Shown here in pieces: positions 29,767-38,081 of a stretch of 38,081 bases of DNA. Origin of the DNA: CAZWAP01 sp964632005. Its GTDB lineage: Bacteria > Planctomycetota > Phycisphaerae > Sedimentisphaerales > Anaerobacaceae. Location of the stretch: NCBI GenBank assembly GCA_964632005.1, contig CAZWAP010000021.1:1-38081 (forward strand), in the 5' to 3' direction. Within the stretch, counting starts at the first letter, position 1, and each line of letters opens with the position of its first letter. The notes under the pieces were generated by a model. The model made no database searches and was not told the origin of the DNA. It saw nothing but the letters and a program-made list of their open reading frames with translations. The position numbers and the translations under genes are program-made.

Positions 29767-31239
29767 TCAGCCCTCGAAAGGCAAGCTCGCAGAATAATTC
29801 GGAGCCTCTTTGGTGATCTGTATGTCATGGGGGTGCGATTCGGTGATGGACGCGGCGCTTATTCGCACAAATCGCCCTTTTTCCCGCAATTCTTCGATAT
29901 TCCGGGCCCCACAATAACCCATACCGGCCCGCAACCCGCCGACCAGTTGATACACAAACTCGCTGAGCGTGCCCCGGCAGGGAACTCGACCCTCGACGCC
30001 CTCCGGAACGAGTTTGCTGGCCTCGGTCGAACTGCTCTGGCCGTATCGCTCCGCCGAGCCTTTGACCATAGCGCCCAAAGAGCCCATCCCCCTGTATTCT
30101 TTGAACTGACGCCCCTTATATATCACCAATTGCCCGGGACTCTCCTTTAGTCCCGCGAAAAGAGAACCGATCATCACGCTCGAAGCACCCGCGGCAATCG
30201 CCTTGGTGATGTCGCCCGACTGCCTGATGCCACCGTCGGCTATAACAGGGATGTTATAGCTGGCCGCGGCCCTGGCGCACTCGAGGATGGCCGAAATCTG
30301 TGGCATGCCCACCCCGGAAATTACCCGCGTCGTGCAGATTGCCCCGGGCCCGATGCCGACCTTGACGGCGTTAGCGCCGGCCTCTATAAGCTCCTCCGCG
30401 GCCTCAGCGGTGGCGATATTGCCGGCGATAACGTCGATATCCCACTGGGACTTGATCTTCTTGACGGTCTCGACGACGTTCTGGGAGTGCCCGTGCGCGG
30501 TATCAACAACTAACAGATCGACGTCGGCCGAAATCAGGGCTTCAACCCGCTCGTAATCGTGTACGCTTACAGCCGCTCCAACCCGAAGACGGCCGCGCTG
30601 GTCTCTGGCGGCAAGCGGGTATTGCTGCACCCGGTCGATGTCCCTCATCGTAATCAGCCCCGCCAGTTCCCCCTCGCCGTTGACCAGCAGCAGCTTTTCG
30701 ACCTTGTGCCTCTGGAGGATCCCCTTGGCCTGTTCGAGGGTGGTGTCCGCCGAACCCGTGACGAGGTTAGTCTTTGTCATTACTGAACTTATCTCGACAT
30801 CGTAATCCTTGAGGAACTTGAGATCCCTGCGCGTGATAATACCGGCCAGCTTCTTGCCCTCGACGATGGGAATGCCCGAGACGTTTTGTTCGTTCATAAG
30901 CTGCAACGCCATGCTCACTGGCTCGGTGGGCGAGAGCGTAACCGGGTCCAGGATGACGCCGTGCTCGGAACGCTTAACCTTGGCAACTTCCCGCTTTTGA
31001 GCTTCTATCGAGAGGTTCTTGTGTATTATGCCGACGCCGCCTTCCTGGGCCAAGGCGATGGCCAGGGCTGCCTCGGTCACCGTGTCCATAGCCGCCGAGA
31101 CGATGGGGATGTTTATCGTGATGTTGTCGGTCAGTCGCGTGCGCGTCTGGGCCTCGCTGGGCACAAAATCGCTCTTGGCCGGTATCAACAGAACATCGTC
31201 GAAGGTTATACCCTCAGCGACAATCTTGGTATGGTCCAT
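29767..31239 (-). CDS. guaB: Inosine-5'-monophosphate dehydrogenase
   Basis: Oxidises IMP to XMP with NAD+, the first committed step to guanine nucleotides, in the cytoplasm. 490 residues, the standard bacterial length. Order: N-terminal barrel part with TFDDVLLIPA and PIVSAAMDTVTE; two CBS domains (~95-205; VSGIPIVEGKKLAGIITRRD and KLLLVNGEGELAGLITMRDI); then the catalytic part with VVDTAHGHSQ, GIGPGAICTTRVISGVG (nucleophilic Cys), VIADGGIRQSGDI, GSLFAGLKESPG and YRGMGSLGAM. ATG at 31239 is chosen: GGAG lies 6 nt upstream, while the ATG at 31245 abuts it. A good promoter lies ~50 bp upstream. Confidence 0.97.
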   Translation of the reverse strand: MDHTKIVAEGITFDDVLLIPAKSDFVPSEAQTRTRLTDNITINIPIVSAAMDTVTEAALAIALAQEGGVGIIHKNLSIEAQKREVAKVKRSEHGVILDPVTLSPTEPVSMALQLMNEQNVSGIPIVEGKKLAGIITRRDLKFLKDYDVEISSVMTKTNLVTGSADTTLEQAKGILQRHKVEKLLLVNGEGELAGLITMRDIDRVQQYPLAARDQRGRLRVGAAVSVHDYERVEALISADVDLLVVDTAHGHSQNVVETVKKIKSQWDIDVIAGNIATAEAAEELIEAGANAVKVGIGPGAICTTRVISGVGMPQISAILECARAAASYNIPVIADGGIRQSGDITKAIAAGASSVMIGSLFAGLKESPGQLVIYKGRQFKEYRGMGSLGAMVKGSAERYGQSSSTEASKLVPEGVEGRVPCRGTLSEFVYQLVGGLRAGMGYCGARNIEELREKGRFVRISAASITESHPHDIQITKEAPNYSASLPFEG

Positions 31240-31288
31240 CTTCATCTCCAGTATCGCTCGCCGCTTCCAAGAGTTTACTCGGCAGGCC

Positions 31289-31317
31289 AGTATAGTCGGC
31301 GCCGGAATCCTCGTCAA
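31289..31317 (-). promoter_or_regulatory. Sigma70-type promoter of guaB
   Basis: On the minus strand, -35 TTGACG (31312-31317) and -10 TATACT (31289-31294) are separated by exactly 17 bp, about 50 bp before the guaB start. Both boxes match the consensus closely. Confidence 0.8.
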
Positions 31318-31632
31318 ATCTATTCTTCGGGGCGTTTCTCACGGGGTGCGACCAGCTTTTCCGGCGGGGGTATGCCGAGCCTTCTTGGAGGTTCCGACGG
31401 CTTTGCCACGTGCTGGAGTGCCCCCCAAATGCAACCAGCGCTAGTGTAACTTTGTTTCTGTAAATCGGGTATGACCAGCGTGTGCTGGAGCGAAGGCAAG
31501 CGGAGCGAGCACGCAAATTGGCTTTCTCAAAAAAACCTTGTTTGCAGCGGCCCAACCCTGTATATTAGCTCGTTTCGATGAGGCCTATGGCAAGAAAACG
31601 CCTAAAGTAGTTTTCCAATGGAGACGTAAGCA
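31318..31632. other. Divergent intergenic region between guaB and the EF-G-like gene
   Basis: Outside the two promoters this ~315 bp region holds no gene I can support. It contains a perfect small hairpin, CCAGC-GTGT-GCTGG, at 31475-31488, of unknown meaning. Confidence 0.4.
31538..31566 (+). promoter_or_regulatory. Sigma70-type promoter of the EF-G-like gene
   Basis: -35 TTGTTT (31538-31543) and -10 TATATT (31561-31566) are separated by exactly 17 bp. The expected transcript start is about 60 nt before the GTG start at 31633. Confidence 0.75.
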
Positions 31633-33663
31633 GTGACTAATACCGAGGATATTCGCAACATCGTCCTCCTGGGGCACGGCGGCAGTGGAAAGACCTCTCT
31701 GGCCGAGGCAATGCTCCACAAGGCCGGTATGACCAATCGGCTCGGCAGCGTCGACGAGAAAACCAGTATCTGTGACTTCTACGACGAAGAAAAGGAACAC
31801 CAGCACTCGATCCAGTCTTCGGTGGTGCACGCTGAGCACGCTGGCAAGTTCATCAACATCATCGATACGCCGGGCTATCCCGACTTCATCGGGCCGGCGA
31901 TAAAGGCCATCCCGGCGGCAGAAACCGCCGTTATCGTCATCAACGCCGCAGCGGGCATCGAGACAAATACCCGAAAGATGTTCGAACTGGCCGAAAAAGC
32001 CGGCAAAGCAAAGGTTATCGCCGTCAACAAGATGGATGCCGAGAACGTTGCCTTCGGCGACCTGCTCAAGGCCATCCAGGAGTCCTTTGGAACACAGTGC
32101 CGATGCGCGAATCTTCCTGCCGCTGATAGGGCCTCCGTCATAGACTGCATCGAGAACGACACCGGTGACTCGCCCTTGATGGACGTGGCCCAGGCGCACA
32201 TCGAGCTCATCGAGAGCGTCATCGAGGCCGACGACGAACTTATGGAGGCCTACTTAGGCGGCGAACAGATACCCGCGCAGAAGATAGCGTCCGTTTTTGT
32301 CCAGGCCCTCAAGAGCAGGACGCTGATTCCGATCGTCTTTACCAACGCCCGCACGGAAGCCGGTGTCGGTGAGCTGCTGGATTTGATTGCAAGGCTCACA
32401 CCTTCGCCGGTGCAAGCTGGCCCGGTCGAACTAAGAGACGGCGATAGCACGACGCAGCTAAGGCCCGACCCGGCGGGTCCGCTGGCAGGGCTGGTCTTTA
32501 GAATCGCGTTCGACCCCCGGACCAATATGAAGTATTCCACAATCAGGATCTTCAGCGGCACGCTGAAGTCGGAGACCACCCTGTTGCGAAACGCGGAGAA
32601 AAAATCCATTCGTCCCGGCCATATTCTCAGATCGCAGGGGCCGGAGAATAAGGAAATTGATGCGGGTATCGCCGGCGACATAGTCACGCTTGCCAAAATT
32701 GATGAATTGAGGTTCGACGACGTTATCCACGACGGCGGCATCACCGGCTGCTTCCACACGCTCGCCGTGCCCGAGCCGATGTTCTCGCTGGCGCTGGAGC
32801 CCGCCGCAAGGGGCGATGAGCAGAAAATAAGTGCTGCCCTTGACAGGCTTTGCGAAGAAGACCCTTGCTTCAAGATAAGCCGTGATATGCAAACAAAAGA
32901 GCTGGTTGCCAGTGGCCTGGGCGACCTGCACTTGCGGATAATGCTGGAGAAGATGTATAACCGCTCCAAGCTGTCGGTCACGACCAAGGAGCCGAAAATA
33001 CCATACCGCGAGACGATCACCGCCAAGGCCGAGGGGCACTACCGGCACAAGAAACAGACCGGCGGTGCGGGTCAGTTCGGCGAGGTGTATCTGCGGGTCG
33101 AACCCGCCGAGCGCAACAGCGACCCGCCTCTGCAGTTCAGCTGGGACATTTTCGGCGGCGCGATACCCTCGCAGTTCGAGCCGGCTGTCCTCAAAGGAAT
33201 CAACGACGTAATGCAAGCTGGCGTCGTCGCGGGCTTTCCGCTGCAGGATATCAAGGTCTCCGTCTACGACGGCAAGCATCATCCGGTCGATTCGAAGGAG
33301 GTCGCCTTCCGCGCTGCCGGCAAGGGTGCCTTTATCGACGCCATCCAGAAGGCAAAGCCGGTTCTGCTTGAGCCCATCGTGGAGATGGAAGTTACTGTGC
33401 CGGCTGAAAACGTCGGCGACATCACCGGCGACCTGGCATCAAAGAGAGGCCGTGTGCTCGGCCAGGATATGGTCGCCGGCAACTTCATCGTTGTAAGAGC
33501 TCAGGTCCCACTTGCCGAAGTCAAACAGTACAACAGCCAGCTAAAGAGTGTCACCGGGGGGCGCGGCAGCTACTCTATGACGTTCAGCCATTACGAGCTG
33601 GTTCCACCCAACGTCCAACAGCAAATCGTCGCGCAGTACGCAAAGGCCAAAGAGACAGGCTGA
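31633..33663 (+). CDS. Elongation factor G-like translational GTPase (EF-G2 type)
   Basis: 676 residues with the EF-G domain order: GTPase domain, OB-type domain II, domain III, domain IV and a C-terminal alpha/beta domain. GTPase motifs: P-loop GHGGSGKTS (14-22), DTPGYPDF (78-85), NKMD (132-135). Switch I reads EHQHSIQSS where canonical EF-G has ERGITI, so Ser59 replaces the Mg-binding Thr; this variant is usual in the EF-G-like paralogue group. Domain IV carries GHYRHKKQTGGAGQFGEVYL and the C-terminus has GDITGDLASKRGRVLGQDM. Start: GTG with GGAG 9 nt upstream. It may be a second EF-G with a translocation or recycling role; no ribosomal genes flank it, so the housekeeping fusA is probably elsewhere. 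Confidence 0.92.
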   Translation: MTNTEDIRNIVLLGHGGSGKTSLAEAMLHKAGMTNRLGSVDEKTSICDFYDEEKEHQHSIQSSVVHAEHAGKFINIIDTPGYPDFIGPAIKAIPAAETAVIVINAAAGIETNTRKMFELAEKAGKAKVIAVNKMDAENVAFGDLLKAIQESFGTQCRCANLPAADRASVIDCIENDTGDSPLMDVAQAHIELIESVIEADDELMEAYLGGEQIPAQKIASVFVQALKSRTLIPIVFTNARTEAGVGELLDLIARLTPSPVQAGPVELRDGDSTTQLRPDPAGPLAGLVFRIAFDPRTNMKYSTIRIFSGTLKSETTLLRNAEKKSIRPGHILRSQGPENKEIDAGIAGDIVTLAKIDELRFDDVIHDGGITGCFHTLAVPEPMFSLALEPAARGDEQKISAALDRLCEEDPCFKISRDMQTKELVASGLGDLHLRIMLEKMYNRSKLSVTTKEPKIPYRETITAKAEGHYRHKKQTGGAGQFGEVYLRVEPAERNSDPPLQFSWDIFGGAIPSQFEPAVLKGINDVMQAGVVAGFPLQDIKVSVYDGKHHPVDSKEVAFRAAGKGAFIDAIQKAKPVLLEPIVEMEVTVPAENVGDITGDLASKRGRVLGQDMVAGNFIVVRAQVPLAEVKQYNSQLKSVTGGRGSYSMTFSHYELVPPNVQQQIVAQYAKAKETG

Positions 33664-33984
33664 GACACTACAGCCTGCCGGTCGGTCCGGGGCCGGCCTG
33701 AAGACCGGGATGCTCGCGCCTGTCTCTGCCGTTCCCGGGTCAGCGGTGCCGGGCGGTGTCTGAAGAGACCCAGGATGACCAGCCGAATTTCACCTATGCG
33801 TTATGGAGTCCGATTCCCTGCCCGACAGGATTCTACAAGGCCTGCGGCCAACAAAGCCATAAGCCAAGATGCTCAAATCCGGGTAGCAATAGCTCCGATG
33901 GGCAGGGGCAATTGGCTCAATCCGACCGAGCCTCTGAGGACCGAAATGTAAAACTGCGTAAAAGGCAAGGGCATACCAGCCAGA
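33664..33984. other. Convergent intergenic region after the EF-G-like gene
   Basis: 321 bp. GC-rich imperfect inverted repeats follow the stop (CCGGTC and GACCGG within about 33677-33710; GGGTC and GACCC within about 33736-33771), possibly acting in termination, but without a T-run. A plus-strand frame from the GTG at 33756 is open for 86 codons; it lacks a ribosome-binding site, has low-complexity coding and overlaps the neighbouring gene, so I do not call it. Confidence 0.35.
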
Positions 33985-36516
33985 TCAGGTCTTCTCTGGA
34001 CTGGCTTCGACCTTGAGGCCTTGGAGCTTTTCACCCTTAGGTCCGCGGATCCGCAGACAAAACTCCCAAGGGCCGGTATCCTGAGTGATTTTGAGCATCA
34101 GCAGATTCCAGCCCTTCTTTAGCCTGGCGTTGACCTTGTGCTCACCGGGAGTGGCCGGTCCTGGTGCGGGGCTGGCGTGGATGAGCTTGCCGTTGAGCCA
34201 GACCTTGTTGCCGTCGTCGGTCCCGAATTCCAGCCGAACGCCCTGGTCGAGCGGGCTGTAGACCCAGGTACGAACATAAGCGGCCCGATTCTGCCCGCCT
34301 ATTGCAGCACCCAGGTTGAGCATCCACGGTCGATCACCCTGGAGCATCGGCGTAAGAGGCCGCCAGGATACCTTCGCCCCGTCCTGTTCGGGGGCAAAGG
34401 GCGAGTCCTGGAGGGTCTCAAAACCCTGGCCTTTTTTGGTGTAGGGTCCGCTGAGCTGCCAGGTCGTGATGTAATCTTCCAGACGCTCTATTAGTTTTAT
34501 GACGGCCGCAGCCTGCTTACGGACATCCTCGCTGGCGGAGTGCTGCTGGAGCGTCCTCGCGGCAGCCAGGGCATCCTGGGGTGAGGACGAGACGAGCGCC
34601 CTGGCCACCCCGATCATCGCGAGTTCTGCTTCGGCCTTGACCTGCTGATCTTTTAAGAGCGGCTCGATCAACTTTAGCGCGTCGGCATCGCCTACTCCGG
34701 CGAGGCGGGCCAGTACCAGCCTCTTTTCCTCGGGTCGGTGGGCACCTCTTAACAGCTCGTCACAGACCTTGAGCGTCTCGGCTGGCGGACGCGAGCCCAG
34801 TCCGAGCAGCCGAACACACCCGCGAAGCGCGACAATCCGGAGGGTTCGGTTGTCGGTGGCTCGAAAGACCTGCAGCAGGGCCTCCAGCGCGCGGTCGTCG
34901 GGCCAGTCGGCAAGCGCGCGTACCGCGGCGTCCCTGACAGCTGCCTTTCTATCCGCCACGGCCCGTCGCACAGCTTCGAAGCACTCGGGGGTGCCGATGC
35001 CCTGGAGCACGCGCAGCAGCGAACATTTTGCCTGTGTTAGCAACGTTTTTTCTTCCCTCAGCGCAGTCAGGACCGCCCGGCCGCGACGTGCTTCATCCTT
35101 GATTCTCTTTGCGACCATTGCAACCGCACGCTCGGCGTCACTTCGCAATTGCTCGGTTTTTAGCTGGATGAGCAGCTTTACCAGGGCCGGGAGGTCTTCG
35201 GGCCCGGCGAGGTCTGCGAGGGCTTTGAATGCGGCCTTGCGGGCGGCCTCGTCGCCGGTGGCTGCTTCCTTCAGCAATGCGGGCACGGCGGCCCTGGCCT
35301 GGCGGTCCCGCAGAATCCCTATCAATACAGCCCGATCGCCCGGCTCAGCCTCTTCCAAACACCGGATGATCTGGCCGTCGACCCGGTCTGCGCGGATTCG
35401 CCGCAGACTGGCTGCCGCGGTTTTTACCTCTTGATCGTTGCTGGCCTGGGCTATGATACGGGCCAGCAGCTTCACCGAGGAGGCATCCCCGACATCCCCG
35501 AGGGCCTCTACGGCTGCCAGGCGTACGGCGGGGTCGCGGCTGGTGGCCGCTGCGGCAATGGCGGGGCGGACCACGGCCTTTTCCGGCCGGCCGGCCAGCG
35601 CCCCTATCAGAAGTACCTGTGTCTGCGGGGGTAGGGCCTGCAATTCCTGTGCGAACCTCTTGGCGAGGCCCTCGTTCTTAAGCGTTGCAACCTTCTGGAT
35701 CGCCAGCCCTCGAAGTGTGGCGTCCGTGCTCTTTATTGCCTTGGCCAGCCTGGCCACCACACGGTCCGGCTCGGCTACCAGCAAGCCAGCAAATGCACCC
35801 ATCCGAACGTGTTTCGGCCAGGTTAAGCCCTCCAGTTCGCGGTAAATCCGTGCCGCCTCTGCGAGCTTGCCTTGCTTGACAAGCTGTTCAGCGGCGAGGA
35901 GCGAGGCGTCGGCGGCAACAGCCCGCAGTTCAGTGGGCGTCCAGGGGCCAGGCCCGGCCTGCCGGGTTCCCACGGCTGAGCGCTGCCTCAATTGTGCGAG
36001 GGCGGCGAGCCCGCGCGGGCTCGCCGTTCGGCCCAGGGCCCAGGCTGCCGCTGCGGCCACCTGCTTGTCTGGGTCGCTGAGTAGCGGTATAAGTAGCTCT
36101 ACCGCTTCGACATCCCGCCGCACGCCGAGCGAATGTATGATCCCCACTTTGGTCAGCCCGCTGGTCTTGCTCAGCGCGTCCCTCAGTGCCCTGCCGGCCT
36201 GGGGGTACGGCATCGGCTCCAGTGCCGTGCGGGCCCAGTGCGAAAGGCGTTTATCCGGCAGAAGCCGTGCCAGTGCATCTATCGAATCGACCGTCCCGAT
36301 CTTCTGCAGGATTCGGCAGGCGCGTTCCATCTCTGCGTTGGGTTCGGCTTTCTTGAGGACATCGACGCAGCGCATCTCGAGAGCTTTGCGGGCGTCGGGC
36401 TTGCCGTAGGTGGCGGCAATTTCCTCGTCGATACTGCCCGGATCGATTCCAAGAGCGCCGCCTGCCAGTATGCAGGTTATTATCGTGCAGATTACAGGCT
36501 GATATTTGATCCGCAT
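33985..36516 (-). CDS. Secreted HEAT-repeat protein with C-terminal jelly-roll-like domain
   Basis: 843 residues. A signal peptide (about residues 1-23, VICTIITCILAGGALG) precedes a long array of HEAT / PBS-lyase-type repeats (~60-670), for example VGIIHSLGVRRDVEAVELLI, VAAAAAWALGRTASPRGLAA and VRLAAVEALGDVGDASSVKL. The array is followed by a beta-rich domain (~681-843): TTWQLSGPYTKKGQGF, AAYVRTWVYSPLDQGVRLEF, DDGNKVWLNGKLIHA and KKGWNLLMLKITQDTGPWEF. That part resembles galactose-binding or PA14-like accessory domains of planctomycete secreted proteins. No enzymatic motif is evident; a scaffold or binding role is likely. Start: ATG with AAGGAG ~8 nt upstream. It follows the oxidoreductase by 59 bp on the same strand, so they share an operon. 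Confidence 0.85.
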   Translation of the reverse strand: MRIKYQPVICTIITCILAGGALGIDPGSIDEEIAATYGKPDARKALEMRCVDVLKKAEPNAEMERACRILQKIGTVDSIDALARLLPDKRLSHWARTALEPMPYPQAGRALRDALSKTSGLTKVGIIHSLGVRRDVEAVELLIPLLSDPDKQVAAAAAWALGRTASPRGLAALAQLRQRSAVGTRQAGPGPWTPTELRAVAADASLLAAEQLVKQGKLAEAARIYRELEGLTWPKHVRMGAFAGLLVAEPDRVVARLAKAIKSTDATLRGLAIQKVATLKNEGLAKRFAQELQALPPQTQVLLIGALAGRPEKAVVRPAIAAAATSRDPAVRLAAVEALGDVGDASSVKLLARIIAQASNDQEVKTAAASLRRIRADRVDGQIIRCLEEAEPGDRAVLIGILRDRQARAAVPALLKEAATGDEAARKAAFKALADLAGPEDLPALVKLLIQLKTEQLRSDAERAVAMVAKRIKDEARRGRAVLTALREEKTLLTQAKCSLLRVLQGIGTPECFEAVRRAVADRKAAVRDAAVRALADWPDDRALEALLQVFRATDNRTLRIVALRGCVRLLGLGSRPPAETLKVCDELLRGAHRPEEKRLVLARLAGVGDADALKLIEPLLKDQQVKAEAELAMIGVARALVSSSPQDALAAARTLQQHSASEDVRKQAAAVIKLIERLEDYITTWQLSGPYTKKGQGFETLQDSPFAPEQDGAKVSWRPLTPMLQGDRPWMLNLGAAIGGQNRAAYVRTWVYSPLDQGVRLEFGTDDGNKVWLNGKLIHASPAPGPATPGEHKVNARLKKGWNLLMLKITQDTGPWEFCLRIRGPKGEKLQGLKVEASPEKT

Positions 36517-36575
36517 TTTTTGTTCTCCTTATCTTCTAAGCGGGTTCTCGTAAATCGCCGTCCGATCCTGCCGGC

Positions 36576-37856
36576 TTAGAGGCGCCACGGCTGGCGATAT
36601 GCCCGCAGGACAAAGCGGTTCGCTTCTTCGTCGTCGATGAAGAGTTCCTTTTGGGGGTTCCACTTCACCGGCCGGCCCAGACGTCGGCATATATTTGCGA
36701 CGTGGCAGGCGGTGATCGAGTGGTGGGCTGCATCGGCCGTTGAAACCGGCTGCTGGCGTGTCTTGACGCAATCTAAAAAGTTCCGGACGTGGTTGTCCAC
36801 CGGGTATCCTTTGCCGAGGCGCCAGGTTGCCCGGAGGGATTCCGGATAAACCTCGATATGGCCGGAATCATCGACCTGTACCCAGCCCTCAGTGCCCTCG
36901 TAGCGGACTCCGCAGGAACCTTTGCCGATCGGCTGGGTTATGTGGAGTTTCATTCCGTTGGCGTACGTGGCGACAACGTCGCTGCCGACCGGCTCATATT
37001 CCACGGGCGATGTGTGGTCCATTCCGGTGGCCCACTGGCAGAGGTCTACGGTGTGGCTGCCCCACTCGGTGTACGAGCCGCCAGCGAAGTCGAGATGGCC
37101 GCCCCAGAATGATCGGGTCGGGTACTTTTTGTTGTACGGCCGCCAAGCTGCCGGTCCAAGCCAGCGGTCCCAGTCGAAGACCTCACGTGGAGGCTCAGGT
37201 TCAGCGGGCAGGCGCGTCTGGTATGTTTCTATCCACCAGGGTGCCTTTTCGGCGTAGACGTCCCGGATTTCGCCGAGCAGGCCTCGCTGAACCAAGTTTG
37301 TGGCGAACTTGAAGTGGTCGAGACTCCTTCGCTGGGTCCCGCACTGGAAAACCGTGGCATATCGGCGGATTGTCTCGGCAAGCTGCCGACCTTCTGCGAT
37401 GGTGACGCTCATCGGCTTTTCGCAGTATATATCCTTGCCCGCTCTGGCGGCAAGGCATGCAGCCAGCGAGTGCCAGTTGTCACCGGTAGCGATCAGGACC
37501 GCGTCGATATCGCTGCGCGCCAGCAGCTCGAGCAAGTCGATGTAGGCTTTGGAATCTGTATTGCCATATTTTTTGTCTATGGCTGCCTTGCCTGCTTTGC
37601 GGCGATTTTGCTTGACGTCACATACGGCGACCATCTGGACATCCGGCTGGGTCATCAGCGCGCCCATAACGTAGCTTGCCCGTCCGCCGTAACCTATCGT
37701 ACCCATCACGATGCGATCGCTTGCTGGTGCGTGGCCGGGGGCGCCGAGGGCGCTTGAGGTGATGATCACCGGCGCTGCAACAAGGCCGCCGGCCGCTGCG
37801 GCACCACACCGCAAGACATCCCGCCTGCTCAGACCTCTGCGTTTTTCTGACTTCAT
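36576..37856 (-). CDS. Tat-exported Gfo/Idh/MocA-family oxidoreductase
   Basis: 426 residues. A twin-arginine signal (SRRDVLRCGAAAAGGLVAAP, Arg11-Arg12) is followed by a Rossmann domain (GTIGYGGRA 52-60, VAVCDVKQNRRKAG) and the family motif YCEKPMS with Glu-Lys-Pro at 146-148. The C-terminal Gfo/Idh/MocA part includes WDRWLGPAAWRPYNKKYPTR, HLDFAGGSYTEWGSHTVDL, VRYEGTEGWVQVDD and HSITACHVANICRRLGRPVK. Members reduce or oxidise sugars and related compounds with NAD(P); planctomycetes have many Tat-exported paralogues thought to act in the periplasm, probably in glycan breakdown. The substrate here is unknown. Start: ATG with AGGAGG (37863-37868) 6 nt upstream. First gene of an operon with the HEAT protein. 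Confidence 0.93.
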   Translation of the reverse strand: MKSEKRRGLSRRDVLRCGAAAAGGLVAAPVIITSSALGAPGHAPASDRIVMGTIGYGGRASYVMGALMTQPDVQMVAVCDVKQNRRKAGKAAIDKKYGNTDSKAYIDLLELLARSDIDAVLIATGDNWHSLAACLAARAGKDIYCEKPMSVTIAEGRQLAETIRRYATVFQCGTQRRSLDHFKFATNLVQRGLLGEIRDVYAEKAPWWIETYQTRLPAEPEPPREVFDWDRWLGPAAWRPYNKKYPTRSFWGGHLDFAGGSYTEWGSHTVDLCQWATGMDHTSPVEYEPVGSDVVATYANGMKLHITQPIGKGSCGVRYEGTEGWVQVDDSGHIEVYPESLRATWRLGKGYPVDNHVRNFLDCVKTRQQPVSTADAAHHSITACHVANICRRLGRPVKWNPQKELFIDDEEANRFVLRAYRQPWRL

Positions 37857-37878
37857 TTTCTACCTCCTGTGGTCTAAC

Positions 37879-37893
37879 TGCACGAGATGTGCA
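37879..37893. promoter_or_regulatory. Short inverted repeat in the oxidoreductase leader
   Basis: TGCAC (37879-37883) and GTGCA (37889-37893) flank a 5-nt centre, ten bases upstream of the Shine-Dalgarno site. It could be an RNA hairpin or a protein-binding site; function unknown. Confidence 0.4.
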
Positions 37894-37918
37894 ATACCAA
37901 TCGGAACCGAAAACGACC

Positions 37919-37947
37919 GTGGGCCATTCTACGCAGTGGCGGCCCAC
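37919..37947. promoter_or_regulatory. 7-bp inverted repeat just downstream of the promoter (operator-like)
   Basis: GTGGGCC (37919-37925) and GGCCCAC (37941-37947) are perfect inverted repeats around 15 bp. They would lie at the start of the transcript from the promoter at 37957-37985, a common place for a repressor site or a stabilising 5' hairpin. Confidence 0.45.
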
Positions 37948-37956
37948 AACGTGCGC

Positions 37957-37985
37957 ATTCTACTCAATGGGCGGGCATACTACAA
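37957..37985 (-). promoter_or_regulatory. Sigma70-type promoter of the oxidoreductase-HEAT operon
   Basis: On the minus strand, -35 TTGTAG (37980-37985) and -10 TAGAAT (37957-37962) have a 17 bp spacer. The predicted leader is ~95 nt. The -10 lies in GTAGAATG, which is repeated 31 bp downstream (plus-strand CATTCTAC at 37956-37963 and 37925-37932). Confidence 0.6.
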
Positions 37986-38081
37986 CCTATTAATTACCCA
38001 AGCGCACCCTGTTACTTGCCGGTTGATAGGACTGATTGTCGGGCGCCCATCCAGCTGCAAGTTGTTAACTCGCGAGCCTGT
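37986..38081. other. Right edge, no gene seen
   Basis: The last 96 bp contain no ORF or structure that I can support on either strand. Confidence 0.3.

Noticed and set aside
33756..34016. An 86-codon plus-strand ORF after the EF-G-like gene.
   Set aside because: It has no ribosome-binding site or recognisable features, and overlaps the end of the HEAT-repeat gene on the other strand.

Overview
The window looks like a chromosomal piece of a GC-rich, Gram-negative-type bacterium, most likely a planctomycete of the class Phycisphaerae. This is inferred from sequence style, not from a marker-gene search. The clues are the lineage-typical Asp-Pro-Asn (DPN, DPNDPN) tracts, a giant secreted beta-helix protein with a type I dockerin and a run of Fn3-like domains, a twin-arginine Gfo/Idh/MocA oxidoreductase next to a secreted HEAT-repeat protein, and outer-membrane genes (secretin, MlaA, MlaC). 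No tRNA, rRNA, CRISPR array, insertion sequence or phage gene was seen.

Layout. 1-1171: 3' part of a secretin gene with a Gly-Tyr-rich N-terminal tract, running off the left edge. 1326-20207: one uninterrupted gene of 6293 codons for a giant secreted modular protein. It holds an N-terminal subtilisin (S8), six right-handed beta-helix modules joined by InlB-type B-repeats, Gly-rich loops, an embedded lectin-like domain, a VWA domain, a second complete prodomain plus S8 unit, a dockerin, and three Fn3-like domains. 20229-20268: a strong bidirectional terminator. 20314-23134 (minus): aroA then aroC of the shikimate pathway, the AroC being divergent. 23518-25280 (plus): an EamA-type transporter and an S-adenosylmethionine hydrolase (DUF62). 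25460-29559 (minus): mlaC, an MMPL/RND transporter and mlaA, a probable lipid-trafficking operon. 29767-31239 (minus): guaB, with a good promoter. 31633-33663 (plus): an EF-G-like GTPase with its own promoter. 33985-37856 (minus): a Gfo/Idh/MocA oxidoreductase followed by a HEAT-repeat protein, with a promoter and inverted repeats upstream.

How the genes work together. The secretin and the giant protein are neighbours on the same strand, both concern the cell exterior, and may be linked, but nothing proves that one exports the other. AroA and AroC catalyse consecutive steps to chorismate. MlaC, RND and MlaA together look like a Mla-type pathway in which an RND pump stands where the MlaFEDB ABC transporter usually does. 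The most unusual content is the giant protein: its beta-helix scaffold carries foreign domains in its loops, and the VWA domain and second protease sit at the same position of two homologous modules.
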